Shown here in pieces: positions 9,306 through 18,650 of a DNA stretch of 64,000 nt. The position numbers and the translations under genes were made by a program. Every line of letters starts with the position of its first letter. Position 1 is the stretch's first letter. Origin of the DNA: Pseudomonas sp. FP2309. GTDB lineage: Bacteria > Pseudomonadota > Gammaproteobacteria > Pseudomonadales > Pseudomonadaceae. A model generated the notes under the pieces. It saw only the letters and a program-made list of their open reading frames with translations. It was not told where the DNA came from and did not search any database. The stretch is from positions 372,001-436,000 of the forward strand of contig NZ_CP117439.1 in assembly GCF_030687575.1 (NCBI RefSeq). Reading direction: 5' to 3'.

Positions 9306-10043
9306 ATGCTGATTATCCCCGCTATCGATCTCAAGGACGGCGCCTGCGTACGTCTGCGCCAAGGCCGCATGGAAGATTCCACTGTGTTCTCCGATGACCC
9401 GGTGAGCATGGCTGCCAAATGGGTGGAAGGGGGCTGCCGTCGTCTGCACCTGGTGGACTTGAACGGCGCCTTTGAAGGCCAGCCGGTCAATGGCGAAGTG
9501 GTCACCGCGATCGCCAGGCGCTACCCGAACCTGCCGATCCAGATCGGTGGCGGTATCCGCTCCCTGGAAACCATCGAACATTACGTCAAGGCGGGCGTGA
9601 GCTACGTCATCATCGGCACCAAGGCCGTCAAAGACCCCGCCTTCGTCGCAGAAGCGTGCCGTGCGTTCCCCGGCAAAGTCATCGTCGGCCTGGACGCTAA
9701 AGATGGTTTCGTCGCCACCGATGGCTGGGCTGAAATCAGCACCGTACAGGTGATTGACCTGGCCAAGCAGTTCGAAGCCGATGGCGTGTCCGCGATCGTT
9801 TACACCGACATTGCCAAAGACGGCATGATGCAGGGCTGCAACGTGCCGTTCACCGCCGCACTGGCGGCCGCGACCAGGATCCCGGTGATCGCGTCCGGCG
9901 GTATTCACAACCTGGGCGACATCAAGTCGCTGCTGGACGCCAAGGCGCCAGGGATCATCGGCGCGATCACCGGCCGCGCGATCTACGAAGGGACCCTGGA
10001 CGTCGCCGAGGCCCAGGCTTACTGCGATGCCTACAACGGCTGA
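9306..10043 (+). CDS. hisA: ProFAR isomerase HisA
   Basis: HisA opens the ribose ring of ProFAR (Amadori rearrangement), the fourth step of histidine synthesis. The 245-residue (beta-alpha)8 barrel has the catalytic Asp in the first strand ([14 protein letters not shown]) and the second in [13 protein letters not shown]. The phosphate-binding motifs QIGGGIRS and IASGGIHN are in the two half-barrels. HisF starts nine bases downstream. Confidence 0.97.
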   Translation: MLIIPAIDLKDGACVRLRQGRMEDSTVFSDDPVSMAAKWVEGGCRRLHLVDLNGAFEGQPVNGEVVTAIARRYPNLPIQIGGGIRSLETIEHYVKAGVSYVIIGTKAVKDPAFVAEACRAFPGKVIVGLDAKDGFVATDGWAEISTVQVIDLAKQFEADGVSAIVYTDIAKDGMMQGCNVPFTAALAAATRIPVIASGGIHNLGDIKSLLDAKAPGIIGAITGRAIYEGTLDVAEAQAYCDAYNG

Positions 10044-10052
10044 GGACTGACC

Positions 10053-10823
10053 ATGGCGCTGGCCAAACGCATCATCCCTTGCCTGGACGTCGACAACGGT
10101 CGCGTGGTCAAGGGCGTCAAGTTCGAGAACATTCGTGACGCCGGTGACCCGGTGGAAATCGCCCGTCGCTACGATGAACAAGGTGCCGACGAGATTACCT
10201 TTCTCGACATCACCGCCAGCGTCGACGGCCGCGACACCACGCTGCATACCGTCGAGCGCATGGCCAGCCAGGTGTTTATCCCGCTGACCGTGGGCGGTGG
10301 CGTGCGTACCGTGCAGGACATCCGCAACCTGCTCAACGCGGGCGCGGACAAAGTGTCGATCAACACCGCCGCGGTGTTCAACCCGGAGTTCGTCGGCGAA
10401 GCCGCGCAGCACTTCGGTTCGCAATGCATCGTGGTCGCCATCGACGCCAAGAAGGTCTCAGGCCCGGGCGAAACCCCGCGCTGGGAGATCTTCACCCATG
10501 GCGGTCGTAAACCCACCGGCCTGGATGCGGTGGAGTGGGCGATGAAGATGGAAGGCCTGGGCGCCGGGGAGATCCTGCTGACCAGCATGGACCAGGACGG
10601 CATGAAAAACGGCTTCGACCTGGGCGTCACCCGCGCCATCAGCGATGCACTGGGCATTCCGGTGATCGCCTCCGGCGGCGTGGGGAACCTGCAACATTTG
10701 GCCGACGGTGTGATCGAAGGCCACGCCAGCGCGGTGCTGGCGGCGAGCATTTTCCACTTTGGTGAATACACCGTTCCCGAGGCCAAGGCCTACATGGCGG
10801 CGCGCGGTATCGTGGTTCGTTAA
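10053..10823 (+). CDS. hisF: Imidazole glycerol phosphate synthase, cyclase subunit HisF
   Basis: HisF uses ammonia from HisH to convert PRFAR into imidazole glycerol phosphate and AICAR. The 256-residue barrel shows the catalytic aspartates in [15 protein letters not shown] (Asp11 region) and VVAIDAKK (Asp130 region). The phosphate-binding loops are TVGGGVRT and IASGGVGN. It is the last biosynthetic gene of this operon; hisG, hisD and hisIE are not in the window. Confidence 0.97.
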   Translation: MALAKRIIPCLDVDNGRVVKGVKFENIRDAGDPVEIARRYDEQGADEITFLDITASVDGRDTTLHTVERMASQVFIPLTVGGGVRTVQDIRNLLNAGADKVSINTAAVFNPEFVGEAAQHFGSQCIVVAIDAKKVSGPGETPRWEIFTHGGRKPTGLDAVEWAMKMEGLGAGEILLTSMDQDGMKNGFDLGVTRAISDALGIPVIASGGVGNLQHLADGVIEGHASAVLAASIFHFGEYTVPEAKAYMAARGIVVR

Positions 10824-10889
10824 ACGTTGCTGGACACCATGGCAGGCGCGCGGCACTCTCTGCGCTTGCCATGGATTTCGGTAACCTTC

Positions 10890-11645
10890 ATGTTCAAACA
10901 CCTGCTGCTCGCCCTTGCCAGTACCTTCGTGCTGATGGTCGGCACCGCCCACGCCGAAGCATCGTCCGACGACACCCTGGTGCTGCTGACGGAAAACTTC
11001 CCGCCTTACAACATGGCGAAAAACGGCAAGAACTTCGCCAAGGAAGAGAACATCGAAGGCATCGCCGTGGACATCGTGCGAGAAACCTTCAAGCGCGCCG
11101 GCATCTCCTACAACCTCACCCTGCGTTTTCCTTGGGAGCGCATCTACAAACTCGCCCTGGAGAAACCCGGCTACGGCGTATTCGTGATGGCGCGTCTGCC
11201 GGAACGCGAAGCGCTGTTCAAGTGGGTCGGCCCCATCGGCCCGGATGACTGGGTGCTGCTGGCCAAGGCCGACAGCAAGGTCCAGGTCGCCGACCTCGAG
11301 CACGCCCGCGGCTTCAAGATCGGTGCCTATAAAGGTGACGCCATTGCTCAAACCCTGGAGCGGCAGGGGCTCAAGCCGATCCTTGCGCTACGTGACCAGG
11401 ACAACGCGCAAAAGCTTGTAGATGGCCAGATCGACCTGTGGGCCACCGGCGACCCGGCGGGCCGCTATCTGGCCCGCCAGGTCGGGGTGACCCAGCTAAA
11501 GACGGTCCTGCGCTTCAACAGTGCCCAGCTTTACCTGGCGCTGAACAAGGAGGTGCCGGACCAGGTAGTCGCCAGGCTCCAGGCGGCGCTCGACCAGTTA
11601 CGGGGCGAGGGTGTCGTCAACGACATCATGGCGCGCTATCTCTAG
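10890..11645 (+). CDS. Periplasmic solute-binding protein, amino-acid type
   Basis: The 251-residue precursor has a clear signal peptide (MFKHLLLALASTFVLMVGTAHA, cut after AHA). It is followed by a type 3 solute-binding fold: VLLTENFPPYN, GIAVDIVRETFKRAG and FKIGAYKGDAIAQTLERQG. The ATG at 10890 is chosen because it gives the signal peptide directly; the frame is open from 10827. There is no ABC permease or ATPase next to it. In pseudomonads similar orphan proteins accompany polar amino-acid uptake systems encoded elsewhere, or are sensors. It is 66 bases after hisF and may be read through from that operon. Its last 48 bases overlap the convergent Vps62-type gene. Confidence 0.75.
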   Translation: MFKHLLLALASTFVLMVGTAHAEASSDDTLVLLTENFPPYNMAKNGKNFAKEENIEGIAVDIVRETFKRAGISYNLTLRFPWERIYKLALEKPGYGVFVMARLPEREALFKWVGPIGPDDWVLLAKADSKVQVADLEHARGFKIGAYKGDAIAQTLERQGLKPILALRDQDNAQKLVDGQIDLWATGDPAGRYLARQVGVTQLKTVLRFNSAQLYLALNKEVPDQVVARLQAALDQLRGEGVVNDIMARYL

Positions 11646-12890
11646 CCCCGGTTCCTCTTGAGCGGGTTGTAGCGTTGCAGGCGTCTGCTCGGGCAGCGGC
11701 TGGGTGTCGGCGGACTCGCTGATATAGATGTGATCGCCATTGGTGTAGCTCACGGTGGATGACACCTGGCTGCCGTCCTGGCGTAGCAGCCGGTAGTCGC
11801 TTTGCAGCAGGTAAGCCGCCAGGGCTTTCTGCGGCGGCGCGTACGTGATGATCTCCAGCGGCGCTGAATGGCTCCAGTTTTTGGCCGAGCGTTGGGTGTG
11901 GGTGAAGTCTCGGTCCAGATGCGCCGAGAACTTCAGCGCGAAGCCGCGTGTGTCATCCGGCCACCTGCTACACAGGTTGACGCAGGTGATGGCGGCCAGG
12001 GCCTTGGCATTTCTGCCGTTCTCACCTTTGGTGGCGGTCCACATGAACGGCTGACTGGTCGCTGTGGTGTTGTGACCGAAGCCGGCCAGCAGATGACGGT
12101 CTGTACGTTCCAGTCGATACGTGGGCGACGCCTGAGACTGTTCGATCACGGTCATTTCCGGGTCTTTCACACAAAACCACGGCAACTCGCACACTTGGGG
12201 GGTGGATGCAGTTTCGACTTGGGAGGGGGGTTCGAGCCCGCTGAAGGCGGGCGGTGCGGGCAGGTCGCTCAGTTGCGCTGTCAGTGTCAAACGCAGCGAA
12301 TACACCCCATGGCGAGGCTTGGTATAGGTGGTGTTACCAACAAAGGTGCCGGGGGCCAGGTAGAGCTCTCCGGCGGATGCATCGGGAAGGGTGATGGACC
12401 ACAGGCTTAGATCGTTGGGGCCGCCGCTGCCTTTATCGTTCCAGATCGGTTCCCCGACTTGAGCGGCCACCACCAGGTCTTCTCGCACGCAACGCACGGC
12501 GTGGTATGAGGGTTTGTCGTAGTTCACACCGTACACCAGTCCCATCGCTACATAACCCTGTGGGGGTACCGGGCGCCAAATCGACGCATCGGCGCGCGCG
12601 CCCGTGCCCTTGTCGTGCCACACCAACTCGTAGTCGAGCGGCGGGCGCAGGGCGGTGCCTTCGGCTTTGTTCGCATCGCTGACGACTGCAACGATTCTGC
12701 TTTGGTTGATATTGCGATAGTGATCAGCCGCAATATCACCCAGGGAAAAAAACGAGCTCAGTGCATCGGATGTCGTGCTGGGTCGCCATAGGCCAACAGG
12801 TTTATGCGCACCGGAGCCTTTATCGTTCCACAGAGGTAAAAACTCGCTGGTGAAGCTGATGAGCAGGTCGTTGAATTGCAAGGGGTTCAT
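11598..12890 (-). CDS. Vps62-domain protein with three WxDKGSG repeats
   Basis: The 430-residue product looks like the Vps62/DUF946 family, better known from plants and fungi. Three similar modules begin at W21NDKGSG, W91HDKGTG and W150NDKGSG. In each a second Trp follows 14 residues later (W35, W105, W164), and the second module continues with the family hallmark PPQGYVAMG. The rest (about 200-430) has no motif that I know. I see no signal peptide and no membrane segment. The ATG at 12890 has GGAG at a good distance; an earlier in-frame ATG at 12920 does not. The gene is alone on its strand, convergent with the solute-binding gene (48-bp overlap). Function unknown; a sugar- or membrane-binding beta-rich protein is only a guess. 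Confidence 0.7.
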   Translation of the reverse strand: MNPLQFNDLLISFTSEFLPLWNDKGSGAHKPVGLWRPSTTSDALSSFFSLGDIAADHYRNINQSRIVAVVSDANKAEGTALRPPLDYELVWHDKGTGARADASIWRPVPPQGYVAMGLVYGVNYDKPSYHAVRCVREDLVVAAQVGEPIWNDKGSGGPNDLSLWSITLPDASAGELYLAPGTFVGNTTYTKPRHGVYSLRLTLTAQLSDLPAPPAFSGLEPPSQVETASTPQVCELPWFCVKDPEMTVIEQSQASPTYRLERTDRHLLAGFGHNTTATSQPFMWTATKGENGRNAKALAAITCVNLCSRWPDDTRGFALKFSAHLDRDFTHTQRSAKNWSHSAPLEIITYAPPQKALAAYLLQSDYRLLRQDGSQVSSTVSYTNGDHIYISESADTQPLPEQTPATLQPAQEEPGLEIARHDVVDDTLAP

Positions 12891-12953
12891 GGATAGGTCT
12901 CCAGTTGATTGAGGTATCAACTATCGAGCCGGGAGTGCGGTGGTGAGCGGTAA

Positions 12954-13739
12954 CTATCTACGTGTCGGAAGATACTCGCCGTTTTTTCCATGTGCCGCCA
13001 TGGCTTGGTTGCTGCGCACGCTGATCATCAACTTGATATCGATCCATTCCACACCCTGGGCCTTGAGCTTGGGCAATTCGCGCTCCAGCACTGCCAGGGT
13101 TTGCGGGTAAGGGTGGCCGATCATCACGGCCGAACCCTGTTTATGGGCAAGCTTGATTGCCGTTTGCAGCTGCGTGGCAATGGCCGCTTCGGTACGTTCG
13201 TCATCCAGGAACACGTCCCGCGAAACATGCGCCAGACCGATCTTTTGTGCCTCGGCCGCCGCCACGGTTTGCGCGCTGGTACGGCTGTCGACAAAGAACT
13301 TGTTGCGCCGTTGCAGTTCGGCCATCAACCAGGCCATGGCGGCGGGTTGCGCCGTCATACGGCTGCCCATGTGGTTGTTGATGCCGGCGGTGTAGGGCAC
13401 TGCGTTGAACGCGGCGTCCAGGCGTTTGCCCAGTTCTTCGATGGGCAGCTCGGGGTGCCAGGCGAACGGACCGGTGGCCGGGTCCATGGGCATGTGCAGG
13501 ATCACGGTCTTGCCCGCCTTGTGGGCTTCGCGGGCGAATTCGGCGGCGTGAGGGGTGTCGGGCATGATCGCGGTGGTGACGGGCCCAGGCAGGGCCAGTA
13601 CGCGCCGATCCCGGGGCAGGTTTTGCCCCAGGTCGTCGATGATCAGGGTCAGGTAGGCTTTTTGCGGCTCGCCGGCCGGGGTCGCATGGGCGACCCCGGC
13701 CAGGCTGCACAGCACAGCGATGATCAGTGCAAAACGCAT
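12954..13739 (-). CDS. yibQ: Divergent polysaccharide deacetylase YibQ
   Basis: The 261-residue precursor has a signal peptide (MRFALIIAVLCSLAGVAHA) followed by a divergent polysaccharide-deacetylase fold. Motifs seen are LTLIIDDLGQN, the active-site-like TVILHMPMDP, the NNHMGSRMTA segment with its His, and FVDSRTSA. The family sits next to envC and ctpA in many proteobacteria and is thought to act on peptidoglycan or another envelope glycan; its true substrate is not established. It starts one base after the ctpA stop and is the last gene of the envC-ctpA-yibQ unit. Confidence 0.88.
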   Translation of the reverse strand: MRFALIIAVLCSLAGVAHATPAGEPQKAYLTLIIDDLGQNLPRDRRVLALPGPVTTAIMPDTPHAAEFAREAHKAGKTVILHMPMDPATGPFAWHPELPIEELGKRLDAAFNAVPYTAGINNHMGSRMTAQPAAMAWLMAELQRRNKFFVDSRTSAQTVAAAEAQKIGLAHVSRDVFLDDERTEAAIATQLQTAIKLAHKQGSAVMIGHPYPQTLAVLERELPKLKAQGVEWIDIKLMISVRSNQAMAAHGKNGEYLPTRR

Positions 13740-13740
13740 A

Positions 13741-15057
13741 TCAACGGCTGCGCGTGATGCTCAGGCCCTTGAGCAGGCTCAGCGCCTGGGCCAACTGGTA
13801 ATCGTCGTCCTGCGGCATCGGCTTGGCTTTCGCGGCGCTGCCGGTCGGCTGGTCGGCGCCGCCGTTGCCGTTGCCCAGGTGACCTTGCAGGTCTGCCTCT
13901 TTGTAGTACTCGCTGTCGACCTCGTTGGTGATCTTGGCCTTGCGCACTTCAATGTCCGGGACGATGCCCTGGGCCTGGATCGAGCGGCCATTCGGCGTGT
14001 AGTACAGCGCGGTGGTGATCTTCAGCGCACGCTCGTTGTTCAGCGGCAGCACGGTTTGCACCGAGCCTTTGCCGAAGCTGGTGGTGCCCATCAGCACGCC
14101 GCGCTTCTGGTCTTGCAGGGCACCGGCGACGATCTCCGACGCCGAGGCACTGCCGCCGTTGATCAGCACGGCCAGCGGCACGTTCTCGCTGAGGTCGTTG
14201 CCGGTGGCCGAGAAACGCAGCTCGGAATTGGCGATACGGCCTTTGGTGTAGACGATCAAGCCTTTGGTGATGAAGTGGTCGACCACTTCCACCGCCGATT
14301 GCAGCACGCCGCCTGGGTTGTTACGCAGATCGAGCACAATGCCGCTGAGCTTCTTGCCGTTGTCCTTGCGCAGCTTGGCCAGGGCCTTGGCCACTTCGTC
14401 GCCGGTCTTGACCTGGAATTGGGTGATGCGGATGTAGCCGTAGCCCGACTCCAGCAACTGGCTCTTCACGCTCTTGACCGTGATGGTCGCGCGGGTCAGC
14501 GTCACGTCGAACGGGTTACCGCCGTCGCGCACCAGGGTCAGGGTGATCTTCTGGCCGATCTTGCCGCGCATCTTGTCGACGGCTTCGGTCATGGTCTGGC
14601 CACGGGTCGGCTGGCCGTTGATCTTGACGATAAAGTCGCCGGCCTGGATGCCGGCCTTGGACGCCGGGGTGTCGTCGATGGGCGAGACCACTTTGATGTT
14701 GCCGTCTTCGGCACCGACTTCAATGCCCAGACCGCCGAATTCACCGCTGGTGCTTTCCTGCAACTCGGCGAAATCTTCCGGGCCCAGGTAAGCGGAGTGG
14801 GGGTCAAGGTTGCTGAGCATGCCCTTGATGGCGTTCTCCAACAGGGTCTTGTCGTCTACGGGTTCGACATAGGCTGCCTTGATCCGGTCCATGACCTCCG
14901 CGAAGGTACGCAGCTCGTCCAGCGGCAACGGCGCCTTGGTGGTCGCGGCCGTAGCGGCGGGTGCAGCCGGAGCGGCCTGGTCGGCAAAAGCCAGAGGCGC
15001 GCCGATCACCAGGGCGATCGTCAGGGCCAGCGAAGTGAGGCGGGACAAATGCAGCAT
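13741..15057 (-). CDS. ctpA: S41 carboxy-terminal processing protease CtpA
   Basis: This periplasmic serine protease has 438 residues. A signal peptide (residues 1-25) is followed by an Ala-rich linker and the N-terminal dimerization part. A PDZ domain (about 95-175, with GLGIEVGAEDG and AGIQAGDFIVKINGQPT) precedes the S41 catalytic core. The nucleophile is the first Ser of NGGSASASEIVAGAL and the general base is Lys in TTSFGKGSVQT. In P. aeruginosa CtpA works with an outer-membrane lipoprotein to degrade peptidoglycan cross-link hydrolases. Being between envC and yibQ suggests a joint role in wall remodelling. Confidence 0.93.
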   Translation of the reverse strand: MLHLSRLTSLALTIALVIGAPLAFADQAAPAAPAATAATTKAPLPLDELRTFAEVMDRIKAAYVEPVDDKTLLENAIKGMLSNLDPHSAYLGPEDFAELQESTSGEFGGLGIEVGAEDGNIKVVSPIDDTPASKAGIQAGDFIVKINGQPTRGQTMTEAVDKMRGKIGQKITLTLVRDGGNPFDVTLTRATITVKSVKSQLLESGYGYIRITQFQVKTGDEVAKALAKLRKDNGKKLSGIVLDLRNNPGGVLQSAVEVVDHFITKGLIVYTKGRIANSELRFSATGNDLSENVPLAVLINGGSASASEIVAGALQDQKRGVLMGTTSFGKGSVQTVLPLNNERALKITTALYYTPNGRSIQAQGIVPDIEVRKAKITNEVDSEYYKEADLQGHLGNGNGGADQPTGSAAKAKPMPQDDDYQLAQALSLLKGLSITRSR

Positions 15058-15087
15058 GTCGAACGAACTCCTAGTGTAGATGCGACC

Positions 15088-16383
15088 CTATCCTTGGGAA
15101 CGGCACCATTGTGCGGGATCGCTCGGGCGACCCTGCTGACGAATAGCGAAGTACAGCGCCGGGGTGTCCTGGCCACCACTGTTACCGACAGTGGAGATGG
15201 ATTCACCGGCTTTTACAACATCACCTGCCGACTTGAGCAACGTCTGATTGTGGCCGTAAAGGCTCAAATAGCCATTGCCGTGGTCGAGAATCACCAACAA
15301 ACCGGCGCCCCGCAGCCAATCGGCAAACACCACGCGCCCGCCGTGGACGGCGTGGACCTGGCTGCCGGCAGAGGCGCTGATCATCACGCCATCCCACTTG
15401 GCGCGGGTGTCGTCGCCACGGGTTTCCCCAAAGCGTGCCAGTAATCGACCATCAACGGGCCATGGAAGTTTGCCGCGCGCTGCAGCAAAAGGCCCGCCGA
15501 AGGACTCGCCGGCGCTGGAAACCAGCGGGCCAGGCGCTGGATGCGCGGGTTTGCGCGGTGCCGGCGCATCCGTGGTGGCAGCCAGCTCGGCTTCACGCTG
15601 GCGCTTTTTTTCCGCTTCCTGCTGGGCGATCAGCGCTTTTTGCCGCGCTTCCTCTGCCTCACGTGCCTGGCGCGCCAGGGTTTCTTCGATGGTCTTGAGG
15701 ACTTTGGCCAGGTCGGCCTGGTCCTGCTCGCGGGCCTGCAGCTTGGCGTCGCGGGCCTTTACGTCGTCATTGAGCTTGGCCAGGGCCAGTTGGCGTTCCT
15801 TGCGAACCTTGTCGAGTTCGTCGCGCTGGGTGTCGAGGGCGCTTTTCTGGTCTTGCAACTGCGACTGCTGGTTGGCGATTTCCTGTTCCACGTTGACCAG
15901 TTGGCGCAGGGTTTCGTTGAAGCTTTTAAGTTGCTCCAGGCGGGCCTTGCTCAGGTAGTCGTAGTAGGTCAGGGTGCGCGCGAATTTCTCGGGGTTCTGC
16001 TGGTTGAGCAGCAACTTGAGGTATTCCTGGCGGCCGCTCTGGTAGGCGGCGCGGGCCTGGATCGCGATCAGGCGTTGCTGTTCAACGCGTGCGCTCTGGA
16101 GTTTTTTTTTCTCAGCGTCGAGTCGCTCCAGTTCCGACTCGCTCTTCTTTAGTTCTTTTTGCAGCTCCTGGACCTGCTTCTCCAGCTTGCCCATTTCGGT
16201 TTCCGTGCCGCGCAGGTCTTTCTGCACCCCGGATTTTTCTTCCTGGAGCTTGCCGAGCAGTTTTTTCAGCTCGGTAATGTCCTGACGCGTAGCGTCCAAC
16301 TGTTGTTGGGTTTGTGCGCGCTCGTCGGCAAATGCCGGTTGGAGCAGGCAGACAAGAGCAAGGGTAATCAAGGCGCGAAGCAT
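15088..16383 (-). CDS. envC: EnvC-like murein hydrolase activator
   Basis: The 431-residue precursor starts at the ATG at 16383 (MLRALITLALVCLLQPAFA signal); a longer in-frame start would bury it. Residues 25-260 are almost entirely coiled coil, rich in Glu, Lys and Gln. A short linker leads to a C-terminal LytM/M23 domain (about 310-431). In that domain the zinc ligands are lost: the usual HxGxD is KWDGVMI and the usual HxH is ALYFAI. As in E. coli EnvC, this indicates an activator of amidases at the septum rather than an enzyme. It is followed 30 bases later by ctpA. Confidence 0.92.
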   Translation of the reverse strand: MLRALITLALVCLLQPAFADERAQTQQQLDATRQDITELKKLLGKLQEEKSGVQKDLRGTETEMGKLEKQVQELQKELKKSESELERLDAEKKKLQSARVEQQRLIAIQARAAYQSGRQEYLKLLLNQQNPEKFARTLTYYDYLSKARLEQLKSFNETLRQLVNVEQEIANQQSQLQDQKSALDTQRDELDKVRKERQLALAKLNDDVKARDAKLQAREQDQADLAKVLKTIEETLARQAREAEEARQKALIAQQEAEKKRQREAELAATTDAPAPRKPAHPAPGPLVSSAGESFGGPFAAARGKLPWPVDGRLLARFGETRGDDTRAKWDGVMISASAGSQVHAVHGGRVVFADWLRGAGLLVILDHGNGYLSLYGHNQTLLKSAGDVVKAGESISTVGNSGGQDTPALYFAIRQQGRPSDPAQWCRSQG

Positions 16384-16497
16384 AGAGGCGGGCGACACCA
16401 GGGAAAGGGACGGCCTAGTATGCCCGCCAAGCGCCGCAAAAAAAACGCCCAATGCGGGCTGGTGGGCAAGATAGGTGCCGAGTGGTTATCAAATAGC

Positions 16498-16545
16498 GCA
16501 AAACCCATGTGGGAGCTGGTGTGCACTCTCCCACATGGGTTTTGC
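16498..16545. repeat. Perfect 18-bp inverted repeat after gpmI (REP-like)
   Basis: GCAAAACCCATGTGGGAG and its exact reverse complement flank 12 bases. The element begins 12 bases past the gpmI stop and contains the TGTGGGAG core of the Pseudomonas REP family seen elsewhere in this window. It can fold into a very stable hairpin and may act as a terminator or mRNA 3' stabiliser for gpmI. Confidence 0.7.
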
Positions 16546-16557
16546 AGTGAGCTGAAA

Positions 16558-18084
16558 TTAAATCAGGATCGAAGTGCCGGTCATCTCTTGCGGCTTCTCC
16601 AGCCCCATCAACATCAACATGGTCGGGGCCACGTCGGCCAGCACGCCGCCGTCACGCACTTTAAAGTCGCGCTTGCCGACATAGATGAACGGCACCGGCT
16701 CGGTGGTGTGGGCCGTGTGGGCCTGGCCGGTGGATTCGTCGGACATTTGCTCGCAGTTGCCATGGTCTGCGGTGATCAGCGCTTCGCCGCCGACTTTCTC
16801 CAGCGCGTCGACAATGCGGCCGACGCACAGGTCCAGGCATTCCACGGCTTTGGTCGCCGCTGCCAGGTTGCCGCTGTGGCCGACCATGTCACCGTTGGCG
16901 TAGTTGACCACGATCACGTCATAACGCTGGTGTTCGATCGCGTCGACGATCTTGTCGGTGACTTCAGGCGCGCTCATTTCCGGCTGCAGGTCGTAGGTGG
17001 CGACTTTTGGCGAAGGAATCAGGATGCGTTCCTCACCTGGGAACGGTTCTTCGCGCCCGCCGGAAAAGAAGAACGTCACGTGGGCGTATTTTTCGGTTTC
17101 GGCGATGCGCAGCTGGGTCTTGCCGTTTTTCGCCAGGTAATCGCCCAGCACGTTGTCCAGGCTGCCCGGAGCGAAAGCGGCGGGGGCCGGGATGCTGGCG
17201 GCGTATTGGGTCAGGCCCACGTACTGCACTTTTGGCTGGCGTGCGCGGGGGAACTCGTTGAAGTCGTCCTCGACGAACACGCGGCTCAGCTCGCGGGCGC
17301 GGTCGGCGCGGAAGTTCATGAACACCACGGCGTCGCCGTCTTCGACTTTTACCGGCTCACCGATGGTGGTGGCTTTGACGAACTCATCGCTCTCGCCACG
17401 GGCGTAGGCCGCTTCCAGACCTTCCTGAGCGGTGGCGGCGTTGAACTCGGCCTGGCCGTCGACGATCAGGTTGTAGGCTTGGGAAACGCGGTCCCAGCGG
17501 TTGTCGCGGTCCATGGCGAAGTAACGGCCGATGATGCTGGCGATGCGACCTTTGCCCAGGGCGGCAAAAGTGGCGTCGAGCAGTTCGATGGACGACTGAG
17601 CGCTTTTGGGTGGTGTGTCGCGGCCGTCGAGGAAGGCGTGCAGGTAGATCTTGTCGGCGCCGCGCTTGAAGGCCAGTTCGGCCATGGCCACCAAATGGTC
17701 CTGGTGGCTGTGTACGCCACCGTCCGACAGCAGGCCCATGAAGTGCACGGCCTTGCCGGCGGCCACTGCTTTATCTACCGCCGCACAGATAGTCGGGTTC
17801 TCGAAGAACTCGCCGTCGCGGATCGCTTTGGTCACGCGTGTGAAGTCTTGATATACCACTCGTCCGGCGCCGAGGTTCATGTGGCCGACTTCCGAGTTGC
17901 CCATTTGGCCGTCCGGCAGGCCCACGTCCATGCCCGAGCCGGAGATCAGGCCGTTGGGTACGCTGGCGGTCAGGCGGTCGAGCACAGGCTTGCTGGCCGC
18001 GTATACCGCGTTGTCGTGGTGGCTTTCACTGTGTCCGAAGCCATCGAGAATTATCAGGACCAAAGGTTTAGGCGTGGTAGTCAT
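16558..18084 (-). CDS. gpmI: Phosphoglycerate mutase, 2,3-bisphosphoglycerate-independent
   Basis: This manganese enzyme interconverts 3- and 2-phosphoglycerate in glycolysis and gluconeogenesis. The 508 residues show the alkaline-phosphatase superfamily pattern: [13 protein letters not shown] at the start with a metal Asp, the phosphorylated Ser64 in [16 protein letters not shown], and the metal sites [14 protein letters not shown] and [11 protein letters not shown] near the C-terminus. The ATG at 18084 (MTTTPKP, with GAGGAT upstream) is preferred over the ATG at 18162. It is divergent from yibN-grxC-secB and upstream of envC, the E. coli neighbourhood. Confidence 0.97.
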   Translation of the reverse strand: MTTTPKPLVLIILDGFGHSESHHDNAVYAASKPVLDRLTASVPNGLISGSGMDVGLPDGQMGNSEVGHMNLGAGRVVYQDFTRVTKAIRDGEFFENPTICAAVDKAVAAGKAVHFMGLLSDGGVHSHQDHLVAMAELAFKRGADKIYLHAFLDGRDTPPKSAQSSIELLDATFAALGKGRIASIIGRYFAMDRDNRWDRVSQAYNLIVDGQAEFNAATAQEGLEAAYARGESDEFVKATTIGEPVKVEDGDAVVFMNFRADRARELSRVFVEDDFNEFPRARQPKVQYVGLTQYAASIPAPAAFAPGSLDNVLGDYLAKNGKTQLRIAETEKYAHVTFFFSGGREEPFPGEERILIPSPKVATYDLQPEMSAPEVTDKIVDAIEHQRYDVIVVNYANGDMVGHSGNLAAATKAVECLDLCVGRIVDALEKVGGEALITADHGNCEQMSDESTGQAHTAHTTEPVPFIYVGKRDFKVRDGGVLADVAPTMLMLMGLEKPQEMTGTSILI

Positions 18085-18235
18085 AGATCCTCTCGCGGCG
18101 CTAATAAAGAAAGGCAATTGAAAAGGGAGTGGCAGTTTAAAGCGAAGTTCCGACCGCGTCACCGCTTTACGGGGGTTGGCCCCCCCTGACGGCTGTGTAT
18201 ACTTACCGCCATTTTAACGCCCTGGAACCTCCTTG

Positions 18236-18649
18236 ATGGTTGATCACCTGATTGCATTTGCCACTGCCCACTATCTGCTTGTGGGTGCCTTCGTCATCCT
18301 GCTGGCGCTGCTGATCGCTCACGAATTGAGCCGTGGTGGCCGCAGCCTGAGCACGTCCGAGCTGACCGCGATGGTTAACAAGGACGAGGCCATTGTGGTG
18401 GATATCCGCCCTGCCAAGGACTTCGCCACCGGTCATATCGTCGGGGCCCTGAACATTCCCCAGGACAAGCTGATCGCGCGCCTGCCCGAGCTGGAAAAGC
18501 ACAAGGCCAAGACCATCATCCTGGTCGACGCCCAGGGCCAGCACGCCGGCACCCACGCCCGCGAAATGCTCAAGACTGGTTTCACCGCGGCCAAACTGTC
18601 CGGTGGCATCAGCAGCTGGCGCGCCGATAACCTGCCGCTGGTGAAGTGA
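18236..18649 (+). CDS. yibN: YibN-like membrane-anchored rhodanese without cysteine
   Basis: The 137-residue protein has one N-terminal membrane segment (about residues 10-28) and a cytosolic rhodanese fold (about 40-137): VVDIRPAKDFATGHIVGALNIP, and then ILVDAQGQHAGTHAREMLK where the catalytic loop should be. The loop has no cysteine, nor has the whole protein, so it cannot be a sulfurtransferase. It probably acts by protein binding. YibN of E. coli, in the same gene context, is a membrane protein reported to associate with membrane-insertion factors. grxC starts two bases after its stop. Confidence 0.88.
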   Translation: MVDHLIAFATAHYLLVGAFVILLALLIAHELSRGGRSLSTSELTAMVNKDEAIVVDIRPAKDFATGHIVGALNIPQDKLIARLPELEKHKAKTIILVDAQGQHAGTHAREMLKTGFTAAKLSGGISSWRADNLPLVK

Positions 18650-18650
18650 T

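Noticed and set aside
15088..16383. EnvC as an active endopeptidase
   Set aside because: The zinc ligands of the LytM domain are replaced, as in known activator-type EnvC proteins.
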